DNA of 64,000 nt from Salinadaptatus halalkaliphilus (lineage in GTDB: Archaea; Halobacteriota; Halobacteria; Halobacteriales; Natrialbaceae): contig NZ_RBZW01000033.1 in NCBI RefSeq assembly GCF_006543045.1, forward strand, positions 1 through 64,000. Reading direction: 5' to 3'. Shown here piece after piece: positions 44,587-53,904 of this stretch. The stretch's first letter is position 1. Each line of letters starts with the position of its first letter. The notes under the pieces were generated by a model. That model did not search any database. It had not been told where the DNA came from and worked only from the letters and a program-made list of their open reading frames with translations. Made by a program: the position numbers and the translations under genes.

Positions 44587-45969
44587 ATGTCAGAAAGAGA
44601 CATACATAGGCGGACGGTACTCGGTGGTATCGGTGCAGGGGCGGCCGGAATGGCCGCAGGGTGTTTGGGAGGTGGCGACGACGAAGACGGCGAACTTCAC
44701 ATTCTGACCGATTTCTCGGGTGATCAGTGGGAGGCATACTGGGAAGAAGATCTCATTCCGAGTTTCGAAGAGCAGACCGAGGTCGAGATCAATCTGGAGT
44801 ACGCCGGCTTTCAGGGGACGGGCGAACAGCGACTGGCAACGCTACTGCAGTCGGGCGAACCGCCGGAGTTCTACCACGCGACGACCTCCGAATTCGGCGA
44901 CCTGATCAACCAGGGACTGACGCGACAGGTCGACGATATTGTCGACGATCTCGAGGCAGAATGGGGTGATGCGCTGTACAAGTACACCTTACAGCCGATG
45001 ACCGGCGACCGCGACGACGAAACTCACTCGATCCCCCACGGCGTCTACGTCGGCGGCTGTTTCAACTATCGGTCGGACGTCTACGAGGCGCTGGATCTCG
45101 AGGTACCCGAGACGTGGGAGGAACTGGTCGAAAACGCCCGCATCATCGACGAGTCAGACGAATTCGAGGAGATGCGTGGCTTCGGGCTGCCCGCGGTTCC
45201 TCAGGGCAAGTCCGCGTCGGACTTCGCGAACTGGTTGTACAACTCCGGCGGTGACGTCTGGCAGGAAAACGGCGGCGAGATCGAACTCTGGTTCGACGAG
45301 GAACACGTCATGCCGATCCTCGATACGCTGCAGGAGTTGGCCCAGTATTCGCCCGACCCCTCGAGCGTCGACTGGGGATCGACGATCGAGTACTGGATCG
45401 CCGGCCGGTTCGGACAATGTTTCATGAACAACGCCTGGCTCTGTGGCCCATCGTTTTTCGCCGGTGCCGAAGAAGTCGCGCTCAACACCGATCAGGCACT
45501 GATTCCGACCCGGGAAGGCGCCGATCCGGTTACGCGCGGGTGGGTCCTCGTCAACGGGACGCCGATCATCGACGGCTCGAGCAACCCCGACACCGCAGGG
45601 GAGTTCAAACGCTACATGTACGGGCCCGAGCGACACGTCGAAGTCAGTCTCATCGAGCCGATGCGATTTATTCCACCATACGAGGAAATCATCGAGACCG
45701 ACGCCTACCAGAACGCCGAAATCTTCCAGGTCGCAGACGGCGCGTTCCTCGAGAAGAACCAGTTCATCATGGACGAAATCGTTCCCGAACTCGACAGTCC
45801 CGAGCTTCCCTCGACGCCGGAAACGTTGCAAGTCGGCACCTTCGACATCCCCGGCGAGTTGACAAACCGCGTGATAGTCGACGAGCAAGATCCGGAAGAC
45901 GCCTACGAGTGGGCCGTCAACGAGTACGAACAGCGCTACCAAGATGCCCAAGACGACGCGAACTACTAA
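44587..45969 (+). CDS. ABC importer substrate-binding lipoprotein, family 1
   Basis: 460 residues. Tat-type signal (R8-R9 in HRRTVLGG) and lipobox AAGC with C26 lipidated. The mature part shows the bacterial family-1 solute-binding fold (FEEQTEVEINLEYAGFQG, GVYVGGCFNYRSDVYEAL). Binding site Trp/Tyr residues are common (WEAYWEEDL). It delivers a sugar or glycerol-phosphate-like solute to the permeases. Its stop overlaps the end of the convergent RDD gene. Confidence 0.9.
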   Translation: MSERDIHRRTVLGGIGAGAAGMAAGCLGGGDDEDGELHILTDFSGDQWEAYWEEDLIPSFEEQTEVEINLEYAGFQGTGEQRLATLLQSGEPPEFYHATTSEFGDLINQGLTRQVDDIVDDLEAEWGDALYKYTLQPMTGDRDDETHSIPHGVYVGGCFNYRSDVYEALDLEVPETWEELVENARIIDESDEFEEMRGFGLPAVPQGKSASDFANWLYNSGGDVWQENGGEIELWFDEEHVMPILDTLQELAQYSPDPSSVDWGSTIEYWIAGRFGQCFMNNAWLCGPSFFAGAEEVALNTDQALIPTREGADPVTRGWVLVNGTPIIDGSSNPDTAGEFKRYMYGPERHVEVSLIEPMRFIPPYEEIIETDAYQNAEIFQVADGAFLEKNQFIMDEIVPELDSPELPSTPETLQVGTFDIPGELTNRVIVDEQDPEDAYEWAVNEYEQRYQDAQDDANY

Positions 45970-46520
45970 CCGTCGCGTTGGCTCGCGGATCGGTCGTCGT
46001 CCGACCGAAACGGCGTCTCGGCGTCGAACAACGAGGGTGCATCGGTCTCGGGGCGGACAACGACGGTCGCGGCGAGTCGATCGCCCAGTCGACGGCCGTC
46101 GCCCGACCGTCTCGCCAGCACCCAACCGAGCAGATACCCGATCGGCAGCCAATCGACGTAACGCAGTCCGTTGCGGATCGCTGCTCCCCGAACGGTGAGG
46201 TCGGTTCCGTCGTCGGTGACCACGAGCAGATCCATCCGTTTTTTCCCCGGCGTCCGAGCGAGTTTCCACTCGAACAGAAACGTATAGAGCAGATAGACCG
46301 GGACGAGCCCGACGATACTCAACAGGAACGCCTGGCCAGGTTCCGCGAGGAAGAACTCCAAAAAGACGACCATCAACACGGCCAGGATCGCCGTCTCGAC
46401 GACGAGATAACAGATCAGCAGGTCGATCACCGCGGCGATCGCTCGCCGGCCCAACAGTGCGGGCGAGGCCGACTCGAGGTCGGGTTGCGGTCGTCGACTC
46501 GTCGGAATCCAGTCTAGCAT
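45966..46520 (-). CDS. RDD-family membrane protein
   Basis: 184 residues with three or four helices. The RDD motif appears as LGRRAIAAVIDLLICYLV and WKLARTPGKKRMDLLVV, followed by RYVDWLPIGYLLGWVL. RDD proteins are thought to transport ions or small solutes, but the role of this one is unknown. The gene ends in a 4-base overlap with the ABC binding protein. Confidence 0.85.
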   Translation of the reverse strand: MLDWIPTSRRPQPDLESASPALLGRRAIAAVIDLLICYLVVETAILAVLMVVFLEFFLAEPGQAFLLSIVGLVPVYLLYTFLFEWKLARTPGKKRMDLLVVTDDGTDLTVRGAAIRNGLRYVDWLPIGYLLGWVLARRSGDGRRLGDRLAATVVVRPETDAPSLFDAETPFRSDDDRSASQRDG

Positions 46521-46526
46521 GTCAAC

Positions 46527-48011
46527 TTACTCCTCCGCGGGCGACGGCTCGGTTTCGCCGTCGTCGAGCTCGCCGGAACCGTCGGCATCGCTCCTCGAGT
46601 CGGTGGCACGCGACCCGGATTCCGCGCGTTCTTCCTCGTAGTCGTGCAGCGATTGCATCCGTTCCCGAAGGTCGACGTCCTTGTGCGTTCCCAGCCAGCG
46701 GACGCGGTACCGATAGGCGGGATAGGCGAGGAGCATCCAGCCGAAGATGATCGCGAGTACCCAGCCGAGCTCAAGCGAGACGCCGGCCAGAAAGACTGTC
46801 GCGACGAGTGCGCTGGCGATGGCGACGAACTTCAAGACTGGACGCGGTAGTTTGTAGATCGAGTACTCGTAGCGACGTTCGAACCGTTTTGGCAGGTTCC
46901 ACAGCGCGACCGAACTGATGATCGCACCGATCAGCGAGGTGATCGACAGCACCGCCGCCATGATGACAGGCGTCGTCTGGCTCATCGGCACCACCATGAG
47001 CAACGCGGGAATCGCAAGCAGCAAGATCGCACGGTAGGGCGTCTCGTAGTCGGGATGGAGCTTCGCGAAGTAGAGGGGAATCGCCTCGTCACGGGCGGCA
47101 CGCATCAACTGTCGCGAGTAGGCCGTATAGAGCGTGTTGATCGAGGTAAACGCCCCGACGACGGCCGCCGCCGCGACGAGGTAGGCACCCCACCACGGCA
47201 GGAACTCGAAGGCGGCCATCGCGACGCCGGCGTCCCGGTTCTCGACGTAAAACTCCGTCGGGACGACGCCCATCGCGACGACGACCAGCGTGACCATGAG
47301 TCCGATCGAGATTACCGCGCTCAAGCCAAGCACCCGGGGAATGTTCTCGACCGGGTTCTCGAGTTCCTCACCGAGGTCGGTCGCGAGGTTGAAGCCGTGC
47401 ATCGCGATCGACAGCGAGATGATCGCGACGAAGAAGGGGCCAACGCCAGCGTCGAACATTCCGGTGTAGTTTGCGGCGTCGATATAGAACGAGCCGGGGA
47501 CGATAAACAGCACCATCCCGCCGATGATGATCGCGACGAGGATCATCTGTACCTGTGCGACGATCCGGATACCGAGTACGTTCAAGACGATGAACGGAAT
47601 CATCACGGCGTACATCAGCGCCCACATCGGAATCCAGTCGAACGTCGGGAAAAAGCGCATAAATTCGGCGAAGCCGAAGGCGAGATAGAGTTGGCCGAGC
47701 CAGATCGATGGGATGACGAGCCAGGGCAACAGGAAGCCAAAGAACGGACTGATGAGACGCGAGCCGTAGACGTAGCTCCCGCCGGCAGCCGGCATCGCAC
47801 CGCCGACCTGCAGCGTACTGAGGATGCTGAACGTGACCGGCAACACCACGAGAACCATTGCGATAGCGACTTCGGGACCGAGCCCGTCGTCGGCGATGAG
47901 ATGTGCCGGCAACAGAAACGCCGTCATCGCGATCACGTTGCCGACCAGTAACAGCGTCCCGCCGAACAGCCCGATCTTCTGGTCGATAACGCTGAACTCC
48001 GCATCGGCCAT
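46527..48011 (-). CDS. APC-superfamily amino acid/polyamine permease
   Basis: 494 residues, about 12 hydrophobic segments. The start region (KIGLFGGTLLLVGNVIAMTA) matches the glycine-rich first helix of APC permeases that binds the substrate backbone. SYVYGSRLISPFFGFLLPW and MHGFNLATDLGEELENPVEN are typical. The C-terminal 60 residues are acidic and cytoplasmic. Substrate unknown. It is cotranscribed with the RDD gene, 6 bases apart. Confidence 0.9.
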   Translation of the reverse strand: MADAEFSVIDQKIGLFGGTLLLVGNVIAMTAFLLPAHLIADDGLGPEVAIAMVLVVLPVTFSILSTLQVGGAMPAAGGSYVYGSRLISPFFGFLLPWLVIPSIWLGQLYLAFGFAEFMRFFPTFDWIPMWALMYAVMIPFIVLNVLGIRIVAQVQMILVAIIIGGMVLFIVPGSFYIDAANYTGMFDAGVGPFFVAIISLSIAMHGFNLATDLGEELENPVENIPRVLGLSAVISIGLMVTLVVVAMGVVPTEFYVENRDAGVAMAAFEFLPWWGAYLVAAAAVVGAFTSINTLYTAYSRQLMRAARDEAIPLYFAKLHPDYETPYRAILLLAIPALLMVVPMSQTTPVIMAAVLSITSLIGAIISSVALWNLPKRFERRYEYSIYKLPRPVLKFVAIASALVATVFLAGVSLELGWVLAIIFGWMLLAYPAYRYRVRWLGTHKDVDLRERMQSLHDYEEERAESGSRATDSRSDADGSGELDDGETEPSPAEE

Positions 48012-48248
48012 CTCACTTACCCCCGCTCGCGAACGGACGCCCTCGTGGCGGGAGGTGCCACCCGACGACGTCCCTCCTCGAGCCCCTGGTGATCGCCAGC
48101 AGTTGCTTGGCTCGAGTCATACACAGACGACGCCGTTCGTGTGACGTAAATCTAGCGGGTGGTTCACACGGCCACCGGTACCACTGACCGTAGGCGATGG
48201 GTCGGACCACACTCGTCGGAGCGACGCCGAATGGCATCTGCATCGCGT

Positions 48249-49436
48249 TCACGTGTAGGCCTGCAGATCCGTGAGTTCGTAGCCCACGACCAGTTTCTGA
48301 ATCTCGGTCGTCCCATCGGGAATCGTCATCGTCCGAGCGTCGCGATAGTAGCGCTCGAGGGGGTAGTCCTTCGAAAGCCCGTTACCCCCGTAAACCTGCA
48401 GAGCGTCGTCGGTCACCTCGACGGCCGTCTCGCAGACCCACCCCTTCGAGAGCGAGGAGAGCATCCGGGCCTCGGGGTCGCCCGCAGCGATCTTCTGGGC
48501 CGTGTGTCGGGTCAGCAGTCGCCCCGTCTCGAGGCCGGCACGAATGTTGTAGAGTTTCTCCTGAACGAGTTGGTGTTGGCCGATCGGCTGGTCGAAGACC
48601 TCGCGGTCGGTCGCATACTCCAGTGCGGCCTCGTAGGCGGCCTGCATGATACCGACCGAGATTGCGGCCATCCCGTTTCGCATCGAAGCGAACATCGTGT
48701 TCAACGGATTGGCGCCGGCGCCGCCGCCGGTGGCAAACGACGACTCGTTGGGATCCATCCGACCGTCGCTCATCGCTTCCATCACCGCCCGCGAGAGTTT
48801 GTTCTCCTGGGGCACGCGGCAGTCGTCGAAGAACAGTTGGCCCGTCGGCGACCCCGTCCAGCCCAGCTTCTCGAGTTTGCGGGTATCGAAGCCGGCGGTC
48901 TTCTGGTCGACGAGGAACATGTCCCGCTGGTCGGCTTCGTCGTCCCAGGCGACGACGAGCGCGATATCGGCGATGGGTGCGTTCGAGACCCACGTTTTCT
49001 CGCCGTTGATGACGTATTCGTCGCCGTCTTTGACGGCGGTCGTGTTTGGTACCTTCGTGTCCGATCCGCCTTCGGGTTCGGTGATAGCGAAACAGCCGAC
49101 GAGCCGGTCGGTTTCGAACTCCTCGGCGTAGGCCTCGCGCGTGCCTTCCGAGAAAATCTCGAACATCGTCACCGGCAGCGACATCCCCATCGTCACCTGC
49201 AGGCTCGGCCAGACCCGTGAGACCTCCTCGCTGACGATCGTGCTCGCCAGCGGATCGTCGAAGCGCTCCTCGGCGTAGGGGCCGACATCGATCTCGGCCA
49301 TTTTCTGCATATAGTCGATCGCGTCCTCCTTGGAGAGCGCCTCGCGGTCTACCTCGGGGAGGTCCGGTGCGATCTCCTCGTCCATAAATTCCCGAACCGA
49401 ATCGCGGATCATCTGTTGTTCATCGGTAAGCATCAT
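48249..49436 (-). CDS. Acyl-CoA dehydrogenase with Asp at the catalytic position
   Basis: 395 residues from ATG 49436 (or 49433). FAD motifs CFAITEPEGGSDTKVPN and VSNAPIADIALVV are normal. The terminal motif that reads YEGTxEIQ in short- and medium-chain enzymes here reads IPDGTTEIQKL, with Asp in place of the catalytic Glu. Some branches use a base elsewhere in the fold, so activity is likely but substrate class differs. An AT-rich CAGTATATAGAAT lies 33-45 bases upstream (49469-49481). Confidence 0.9.
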   Translation of the reverse strand: MMLTDEQQMIRDSVREFMDEEIAPDLPEVDREALSKEDAIDYMQKMAEIDVGPYAEERFDDPLASTIVSEEVSRVWPSLQVTMGMSLPVTMFEIFSEGTREAYAEEFETDRLVGCFAITEPEGGSDTKVPNTTAVKDGDEYVINGEKTWVSNAPIADIALVVAWDDEADQRDMFLVDQKTAGFDTRKLEKLGWTGSPTGQLFFDDCRVPQENKLSRAVMEAMSDGRMDPNESSFATGGGAGANPLNTMFASMRNGMAAISVGIMQAAYEAALEYATDREVFDQPIGQHQLVQEKLYNIRAGLETGRLLTRHTAQKIAAGDPEARMLSSLSKGWVCETAVEVTDDALQVYGGNGLSKDYPLERYYRDARTMTIPDGTTEIQKLVVGYELTDLQAYT

Positions 49437-49610
49437 CGCGTATCACGTGGTGTCGTAACGTGTATGTCATTCTATATACTGTTAAATGTTACCGTAGATA
49501 CCAAAGCGACGTGACACCGACAACCTGGCCGGTGATCTATTCGGTGTGACCGGAGGCCAAAAATGCCACCAGCGACGCGACATCGTGTTCGTCTCTTCGG
49601 CCCGCCCCTC

Positions 49611-49696
49611 TCATACGGTTTCCTGTAGTCAATTACCGCCGATCGCCGACCCCGTTCTGGCGGTCGACGGTAAATAGTGATAGTAATCCATATCAG
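49611..49696. repeat. Stop-type palindromic element, copy F
   Basis: Outer ends TCATACGGTTTCCTGTAG and GTGATAGTAATCCATATCAG are partly inverted. The core pairs CGATCGCC with GGCGGTCG. On the minus strand it begins TGATATGG, whose first three bases are the stop codon of the MTH865-like gene. Confidence 0.7.
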
Positions 49697-49968
49697 CTGG
49701 GCAGTTCGCCAGCGTCCTGCAGTCCGTCGACGATGTCGTCGGCGATTTCTTCAGGCGCGTCGTATGGAAATCGATCTCCAGTATCGCTGCCGTCGGAAGC
49801 GTTCTGGAGTTCCATAACCGACATCGAGAAGTCGCCCGATTCGAACGTCGTTGCCGGGCCGTTCGGTAACGCCGGCAGGAGTTCCATCGGGTTGGAAACG
49901 GGGTAGTCCGCACCCTCGAAGGCATCGATTAGCTGTTCGCGGATCGCTTCGGGATCTGGTTCGGACAT
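49693..49968 (-). CDS. MTH865-like family protein
   Basis: 91 residues from ATG 49968 (MSEPDPE); an earlier start at 49995 adds nine residues. Conserved pattern IREQLIDAFEGADYPV, MELLPALPNGPATTFESGDF, PEEIADDIVDGL matches the small archaeal MTH865 family. Function unknown. The stop is part of palindrome F. The short all-helical fold is known from the founding Methanothermobacter structure. Confidence 0.8.
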   Translation of the reverse strand: MSEPDPEAIREQLIDAFEGADYPVSNPMELLPALPNGPATTFESGDFSMSVMELQNASDGSDTGDRFPYDAPEEIADDIVDGLQDAGELPS

Positions 49969-50069
49969 GGTACGTCTCTCGACAACAACAGCCAATTATA
50001 TAATAGTTTCCAGCGGCGTGACACGCCGTTGGTTTTCGCCCACTGGAGTTATGACCGGCCGAGCGTCGA

Positions 50070-51050
50070 TTACTCCTCGAGCGTCGCCGTTGCCGTGCCA
50101 GTCAGGAGCGTCTCGCCGGCGGCGGTCGCGGCCTCGAGGGTAACCTCGACGGTTCCCGCGTCCGAGATGTCGGTGATCTCGCCGGTCGCGACGATGGTAT
50201 CGCCCGGGAAGACCTGCGACTGGAAACGAACGCTAAAGGAGTCGATATCGGCGAGGGCAAACCAGTCGGTCGCGACGCGGGAGGCGACGCCGGCGGTGAA
50301 CATCCCCTGGCCGAAGACGCTCGGATTGCCCGCATCGCGGGCGTAGGGTTCGTCGTAGTGGATCGGATTGAAGTCCCCGCTCGCGCCCGCGTACTTGACG
50401 AAATGTTTCCGTTCCAGATCCTCGACGACGACCGTCGGGCCGGTGTCACCGACCGATGCGTCCGCGAGCGACTGGAGGGTCTCGACGGACTCGGCGTCCG
50501 GAGCCGAGACATCGCTTGCACCATCGTCGTCATCGCTTGCTGGCGCGTCGTCGTCGCCGTTGTCGACTGCGCCTTCCGTTTCGATCACGGTCGAGCGATC
50601 CGTCAGAACGAGTTCGTCGTTCTGGTCGCGGTAGGTCGTCTCGTAGATGGCGAACGTCATCGTTCCGGCGCGACCGCCGTCGCGCTGGTAGACGTCGGAA
50701 AGCGTCGTCGTCCCCGTCAGAACGTCGCCGACCGTCAGTGGCCGTTCGAACTCGTAGGTCTGTTCGCCGTGGAGGACATACTCCGGCTGAAAGCCCAGGT
50801 CGAAACCGTAGCCACCCTGGTCGTGAGCCTGATACCGCGGGAAGCGACTGACTCGAGCGTAGGTAAGGGGCGCAGGAACGTCCTCAAGACCGGCCGCCCG
50901 AGCGGCTTCGGCGTCCCGAAACGCCGGGAGCGGATCCGTGATCGATCGGGCGAACTCCTCGACCTTGCCGGGTTCGATCCGGAAGCCCTCGACCGTGACG
51001 CGTGATTCGCCGATACGTTCTTCTAACTCCTCGATGGGGTCAGTTGGCAC
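50070..51050 (-). CDS. MaoC-type double hot-dog acyl dehydratase
   Basis: 326 residues from GTG 51050, preceded by GAGGTGAG at a suitable distance; the longer frame to 51188 begins with Arg-rich non-coding sequence. N-terminal hot-dog unit resembles the FAS1-type dehydratase (GKVEEFARSITDPLPAFRD, RFPRYQAHDQGGYGFD). The C-terminal MaoC unit has the hydratase-2 motif SGDFNPIHYDEPYARDAG. The two are joined by an acidic linker. It would hydrate an enoyl-CoA, working with the nearby dehydrogenases. Confidence 0.88.
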   Translation of the reverse strand: MPTDPIEELEERIGESRVTVEGFRIEPGKVEEFARSITDPLPAFRDAEAARAAGLEDVPAPLTYARVSRFPRYQAHDQGGYGFDLGFQPEYVLHGEQTYEFERPLTVGDVLTGTTTLSDVYQRDGGRAGTMTFAIYETTYRDQNDELVLTDRSTVIETEGAVDNGDDDAPASDDDDGASDVSAPDAESVETLQSLADASVGDTGPTVVVEDLERKHFVKYAGASGDFNPIHYDEPYARDAGNPSVFGQGMFTAGVASRVATDWFALADIDSFSVRFQSQVFPGDTIVATGEITDISDAGTVEVTLEAATAAGETLLTGTATATLEE

Positions 51051-51295
51051 GGGACTCACCTCGGTGTCCGATGGGAGTGTCGATCGTCGTCTCCGTCGCT
51101 GTCGACAGACACCGCGTGTGGGTCCGTCCGCCCGTCCGTCCAGAGTGGTTCGGTACCATTTGCAGTACGGTTTCGAGAGCGTCGTCATAATTGTGTTTGT
51201 CGCGGAAGCGCTATCAATCAGTTCGCCGACGGTTCAGTGTGAACTGGTGCCAGTATCCATATGTTTTTGAGGCGGACCGAGAAACGAGGTGACAT

Positions 51296-52897
51296 ATGGA
51301 TCGCGAGATCGTGCCAGCCGCGACGCTGCTGGAATCACCCTACGACGGAAACATCGCCCACTTCCTCGAGCGGACCGTGACCAACTATGCCGACGAGACG
51401 GCGATCGAACACGCCGGCGACCGAGTCACCTACCGCGAACTCGACGCGCTCGTCGATCGGTACGCCCGCGGACTTCGGGCGTCGGGACTCGAGGCGAACG
51501 ACCGGGCCTGCGTCTACATCCCCAACAGTATCGACTTCTGTGCGGTTATCTGGGCCTGTTGCCGGGCCGGCGTCGTCGCGAGTCCGTTGAATCCCGCCTA
51601 TCGACGCCGCGAGATCGAGTACCAGGTCGACGACGCCGACGCCGACGCGATTGTCGTCGCCGGCGACCCCGACGACCACGTCACGACGGCCCTCGAGCCG
51701 TTGGACGCAGAGATTCTGTCGACCGCCGAGTCCGACGTCGATAACACCTCGTGGGCGTCATTACCGGCTCGGGCCGACGCGTTCGAGCAGGACGCCGACG
51801 GCGCGTTCCCCGTCGAGCGGGGGGACGACGACGTTTTCCTCCAGCCCTACACCTCCGGGACGACGGGCGATCCGAAGGGCGTCTTACTAACCCACCGCAA
51901 CTTCCGGGTCCAGATCGCCAACAGCGTCTCGAGCTACACCGCGAGCCCGATCCAGGGCGACGGATTGATTATCCTCCCGATGTACCACCTCACCGGCTTG
52001 CTCCACATGCTGACGGCGCTGTCGGCCGGTCGAACCCTCCACCTGCTCCGTCCGGACCAGTGGGATCCCGAGCGGGTGCTGCAGGCGCTCGAGGAGCACG
52101 ACGTTCCGGCGTTCGTCGGCGTCGCGACCATGTTCAACGACCTGCTCGACGCCTACGACCCGGACGAGTACGACCTCGAGAGCCTCGAGCGCGCCGGACA
52201 GGGCGGGGACAAGCTTCCGAAGGCGGTGCAAGCGGAGTTCGAGGAGCAGTTCGGGGTTACGCTCTCGGAGGGGTACGGTCTGACCGAGACGACCGCGGCG
52301 ACCCACACGCTCCGTCAGTCGACGCTCGGTCACCGGGCGGGGAGCATCGGTCAGCCGGTCGGCCACACCCGTTCGAAGATCGTCGACGAGACCGGCGACG
52401 AACTGCCGGCAGGCGAGGAAGGCGAGTTGCTCGTCCAGGGCCCACAGGTCATGAAGGGATACTACAACCTCCCCGAGGCCAACGAGAAAGCGTTCACCGA
52501 CGACGGCTACCTCCGCACCGGCGATATCGCCTGGCGAGACGAGGACAACTACCACTACATCGTCGGCCGCGAAAAGGAGATGATCCTCACCGCGGGCTAC
52601 AACGTCTACCCACGCGAGATCGAGAACGCGCTCTACGACCACCCCGATGTCCTCGAGGCGGCGGTCTTTGGCGTTCCCGACGAGCGCCGTGGCGAGACGG
52701 TTGCCGCAGCCGTGACGACGACCGACGATGCGACGGTCACGACCGACGATCTCGAGGAGTACGTGCTCGGCGAACTCGCGCCCTACAAGCATCCGCGATA
52801 CGTCGAGATCCGCGAAGAGCTGCCGAAAACGGGCAGCGGCAAGGTCCAGAAGCCGGTGTTACGCGAGGAGTTTTCGGAGACGTACGTCAACGAGTAA
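51296..52897 (+). CDS. Class I acyl-CoA ligase (AMP-binding)
   Basis: 533 residues from ATG 51296, with GAGGTGA at 51286-51292. P-loop YTSGTTGDPKGV, adenine region GYGLTETTAA, hinge GYLRTGDIAWRDED and the catalytic Lys region PKTGSGKVQKPVL. It activates a carboxylic acid to acyl-CoA with ATP. The next gene, a hydroxyacyl-CoA dehydrogenase, starts 43 bases later, and the two probably act in the same pathway. Its paralogue lies at 56612. Confidence 0.93.
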   Translation: MDREIVPAATLLESPYDGNIAHFLERTVTNYADETAIEHAGDRVTYRELDALVDRYARGLRASGLEANDRACVYIPNSIDFCAVIWACCRAGVVASPLNPAYRRREIEYQVDDADADAIVVAGDPDDHVTTALEPLDAEILSTAESDVDNTSWASLPARADAFEQDADGAFPVERGDDDVFLQPYTSGTTGDPKGVLLTHRNFRVQIANSVSSYTASPIQGDGLIILPMYHLTGLLHMLTALSAGRTLHLLRPDQWDPERVLQALEEHDVPAFVGVATMFNDLLDAYDPDEYDLESLERAGQGGDKLPKAVQAEFEEQFGVTLSEGYGLTETTAATHTLRQSTLGHRAGSIGQPVGHTRSKIVDETGDELPAGEEGELLVQGPQVMKGYYNLPEANEKAFTDDGYLRTGDIAWRDEDNYHYIVGREKEMILTAGYNVYPREIENALYDHPDVLEAAVFGVPDERRGETVAAAVTTTDDATVTTDDLEEYVLGELAPYKHPRYVEIREELPKTGSGKVQKPVLREEFSETYVNE

Positions 52898-52940
52898 CCC
52901 AACCGAAACTATTATCCTCACACATGTGTGTCGTGAACCC

Positions 52941-53678
52941 ATGGCACAGCAGTCAGTAGCCGTCGTCGGCGGCGGCATCATGGGTAGTGGCATCGCGCAG
53001 GTACTCGCACGCAACGGCTACGAGGTTCGCGTTCGCGAAATCAACGACGAACTGGCCGAGGCAGCACGGGATCGACTCGTCTCGGGCAACTACGGCCTCG
53101 ACGACGCCGTCGAGGGCGGCTATCTCAGTACGGACGAGAAACAGGCAGTGCTCGACCGACTGACGTTTACGACCGACCTCGAGGCGGCGACGACGGGTAC
53201 CGACTTCGTTATCGAGGCGGTCACGGAAGATTTGGCGATCAAAGGAAAGGTGTTTCGCGACCTCGACGACGTGACCGACGAGCAGCCGCTGTATTCGAAC
53301 ACGAGCGGGTTCTCGGTGACGGCGATCGCCAACGCCGTTTCTGACCCCTCCCGCGTCGCGGTGACACACTTCTTCAATCCGGTGCCGGTGATGTCGATGG
53401 TCGAAATCGTCGAAGCGCCCGAAACCGACGACGCCGTCGTCGAACGCGCCGAGGAACTCGTCGAGGAACTCGGCAAGACCAGCGTCACGATTTCGGACGA
53501 TCCCGGCTCCTACGGCTTCATCGCCAACCGCTGTTACGCGGCCATGCGCGAGGAGGCCCAGAGACTCGTCGACGACGGAATCGCTACCGAGCAGCAAGTC
53601 GACACGGCCCTCGAAGAGGGATACAACCTCCCCGTCGGTCCGTTCTCGCTACGTGGCATCGGCGAGGAGTGGGACTGA
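52941..53678 (+). CDS. 3-hydroxyacyl-CoA dehydrogenase, short form
   Basis: 245 residues from ATG 52941. NAD-binding GGGIMGSGIAQVLARNGYEV, catalytic region THFFNPVPVMSMVEI and DDPGSYGFIANRC. The chain ends at GPFSLRGIGEEWD, whereas typical enzymes (about 285 residues) go on through the dimerisation helices. The TGA stop is the first codon of palindrome G, so the C-terminus may be cut by that insertion. Alternatively a short haloarchaeal subfamily naturally ends here. It oxidises 3-hydroxyacyl-CoA with NAD. Confidence 0.88.
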   Translation: MAQQSVAVVGGGIMGSGIAQVLARNGYEVRVREINDELAEAARDRLVSGNYGLDDAVEGGYLSTDEKQAVLDRLTFTTDLEAATTGTDFVIEAVTEDLAIKGKVFRDLDDVTDEQPLYSNTSGFSVTAIANAVSDPSRVAVTHFFNPVPVMSMVEIVEAPETDDAVVERAEELVEELGKTSVTISDDPGSYGFIANRCYAAMREEAQRLVDDGIATEQQVDTALEEGYNLPVGPFSLRGIGEEWD

Positions 53679-53760
53679 TACGGATTGCTGTAACGATTTA
53701 CCGGCGAAACCGCAGACGGGTCGCGGTTTCGGCGGTAACGACTTACAGTAAACCGTATGA
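53676..53760. repeat. Stop-type palindromic element, copy G
   Basis: Begins TGATACGGATTGCTGTAACG at the dehydrogenase stop and ends TTACAGTAAACCGTATGA. The core pairs CCGGCGAAACCGC with GCGGTTTCGGCGG (12 of 13). It is joined directly to copy H. Confidence 0.85.
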
Positions 53761-53842
53761 GACGGTCTGTTGTAGCCAATTCCGGCGCGACCGCAAGATC
53801 GATCCTGCGGTCGCACCGGGTCATCGGTACAGCAAACCATAG
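53758..53842. repeat. Stop-type palindromic element, copy H (tandem with G)
   Basis: Begins TGAGACGGTCTGTTGTAG, sharing TGA with the end of copy G, and ends TACAGCAAACCATAGA. The core pairs CCGGCGCGACCGCA with TGCGGTCGCACCGG (13 of 14). The core differs completely from that of copy G, so this is not a simple tandem duplication. Confidence 0.8.
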
Positions 53843-53904
53843 AAGACGGTCGCCGTTTTTCTGCGAGGTCAATATTTATCACGGTCGCCGAGCAACGGTT
53901 CGGC

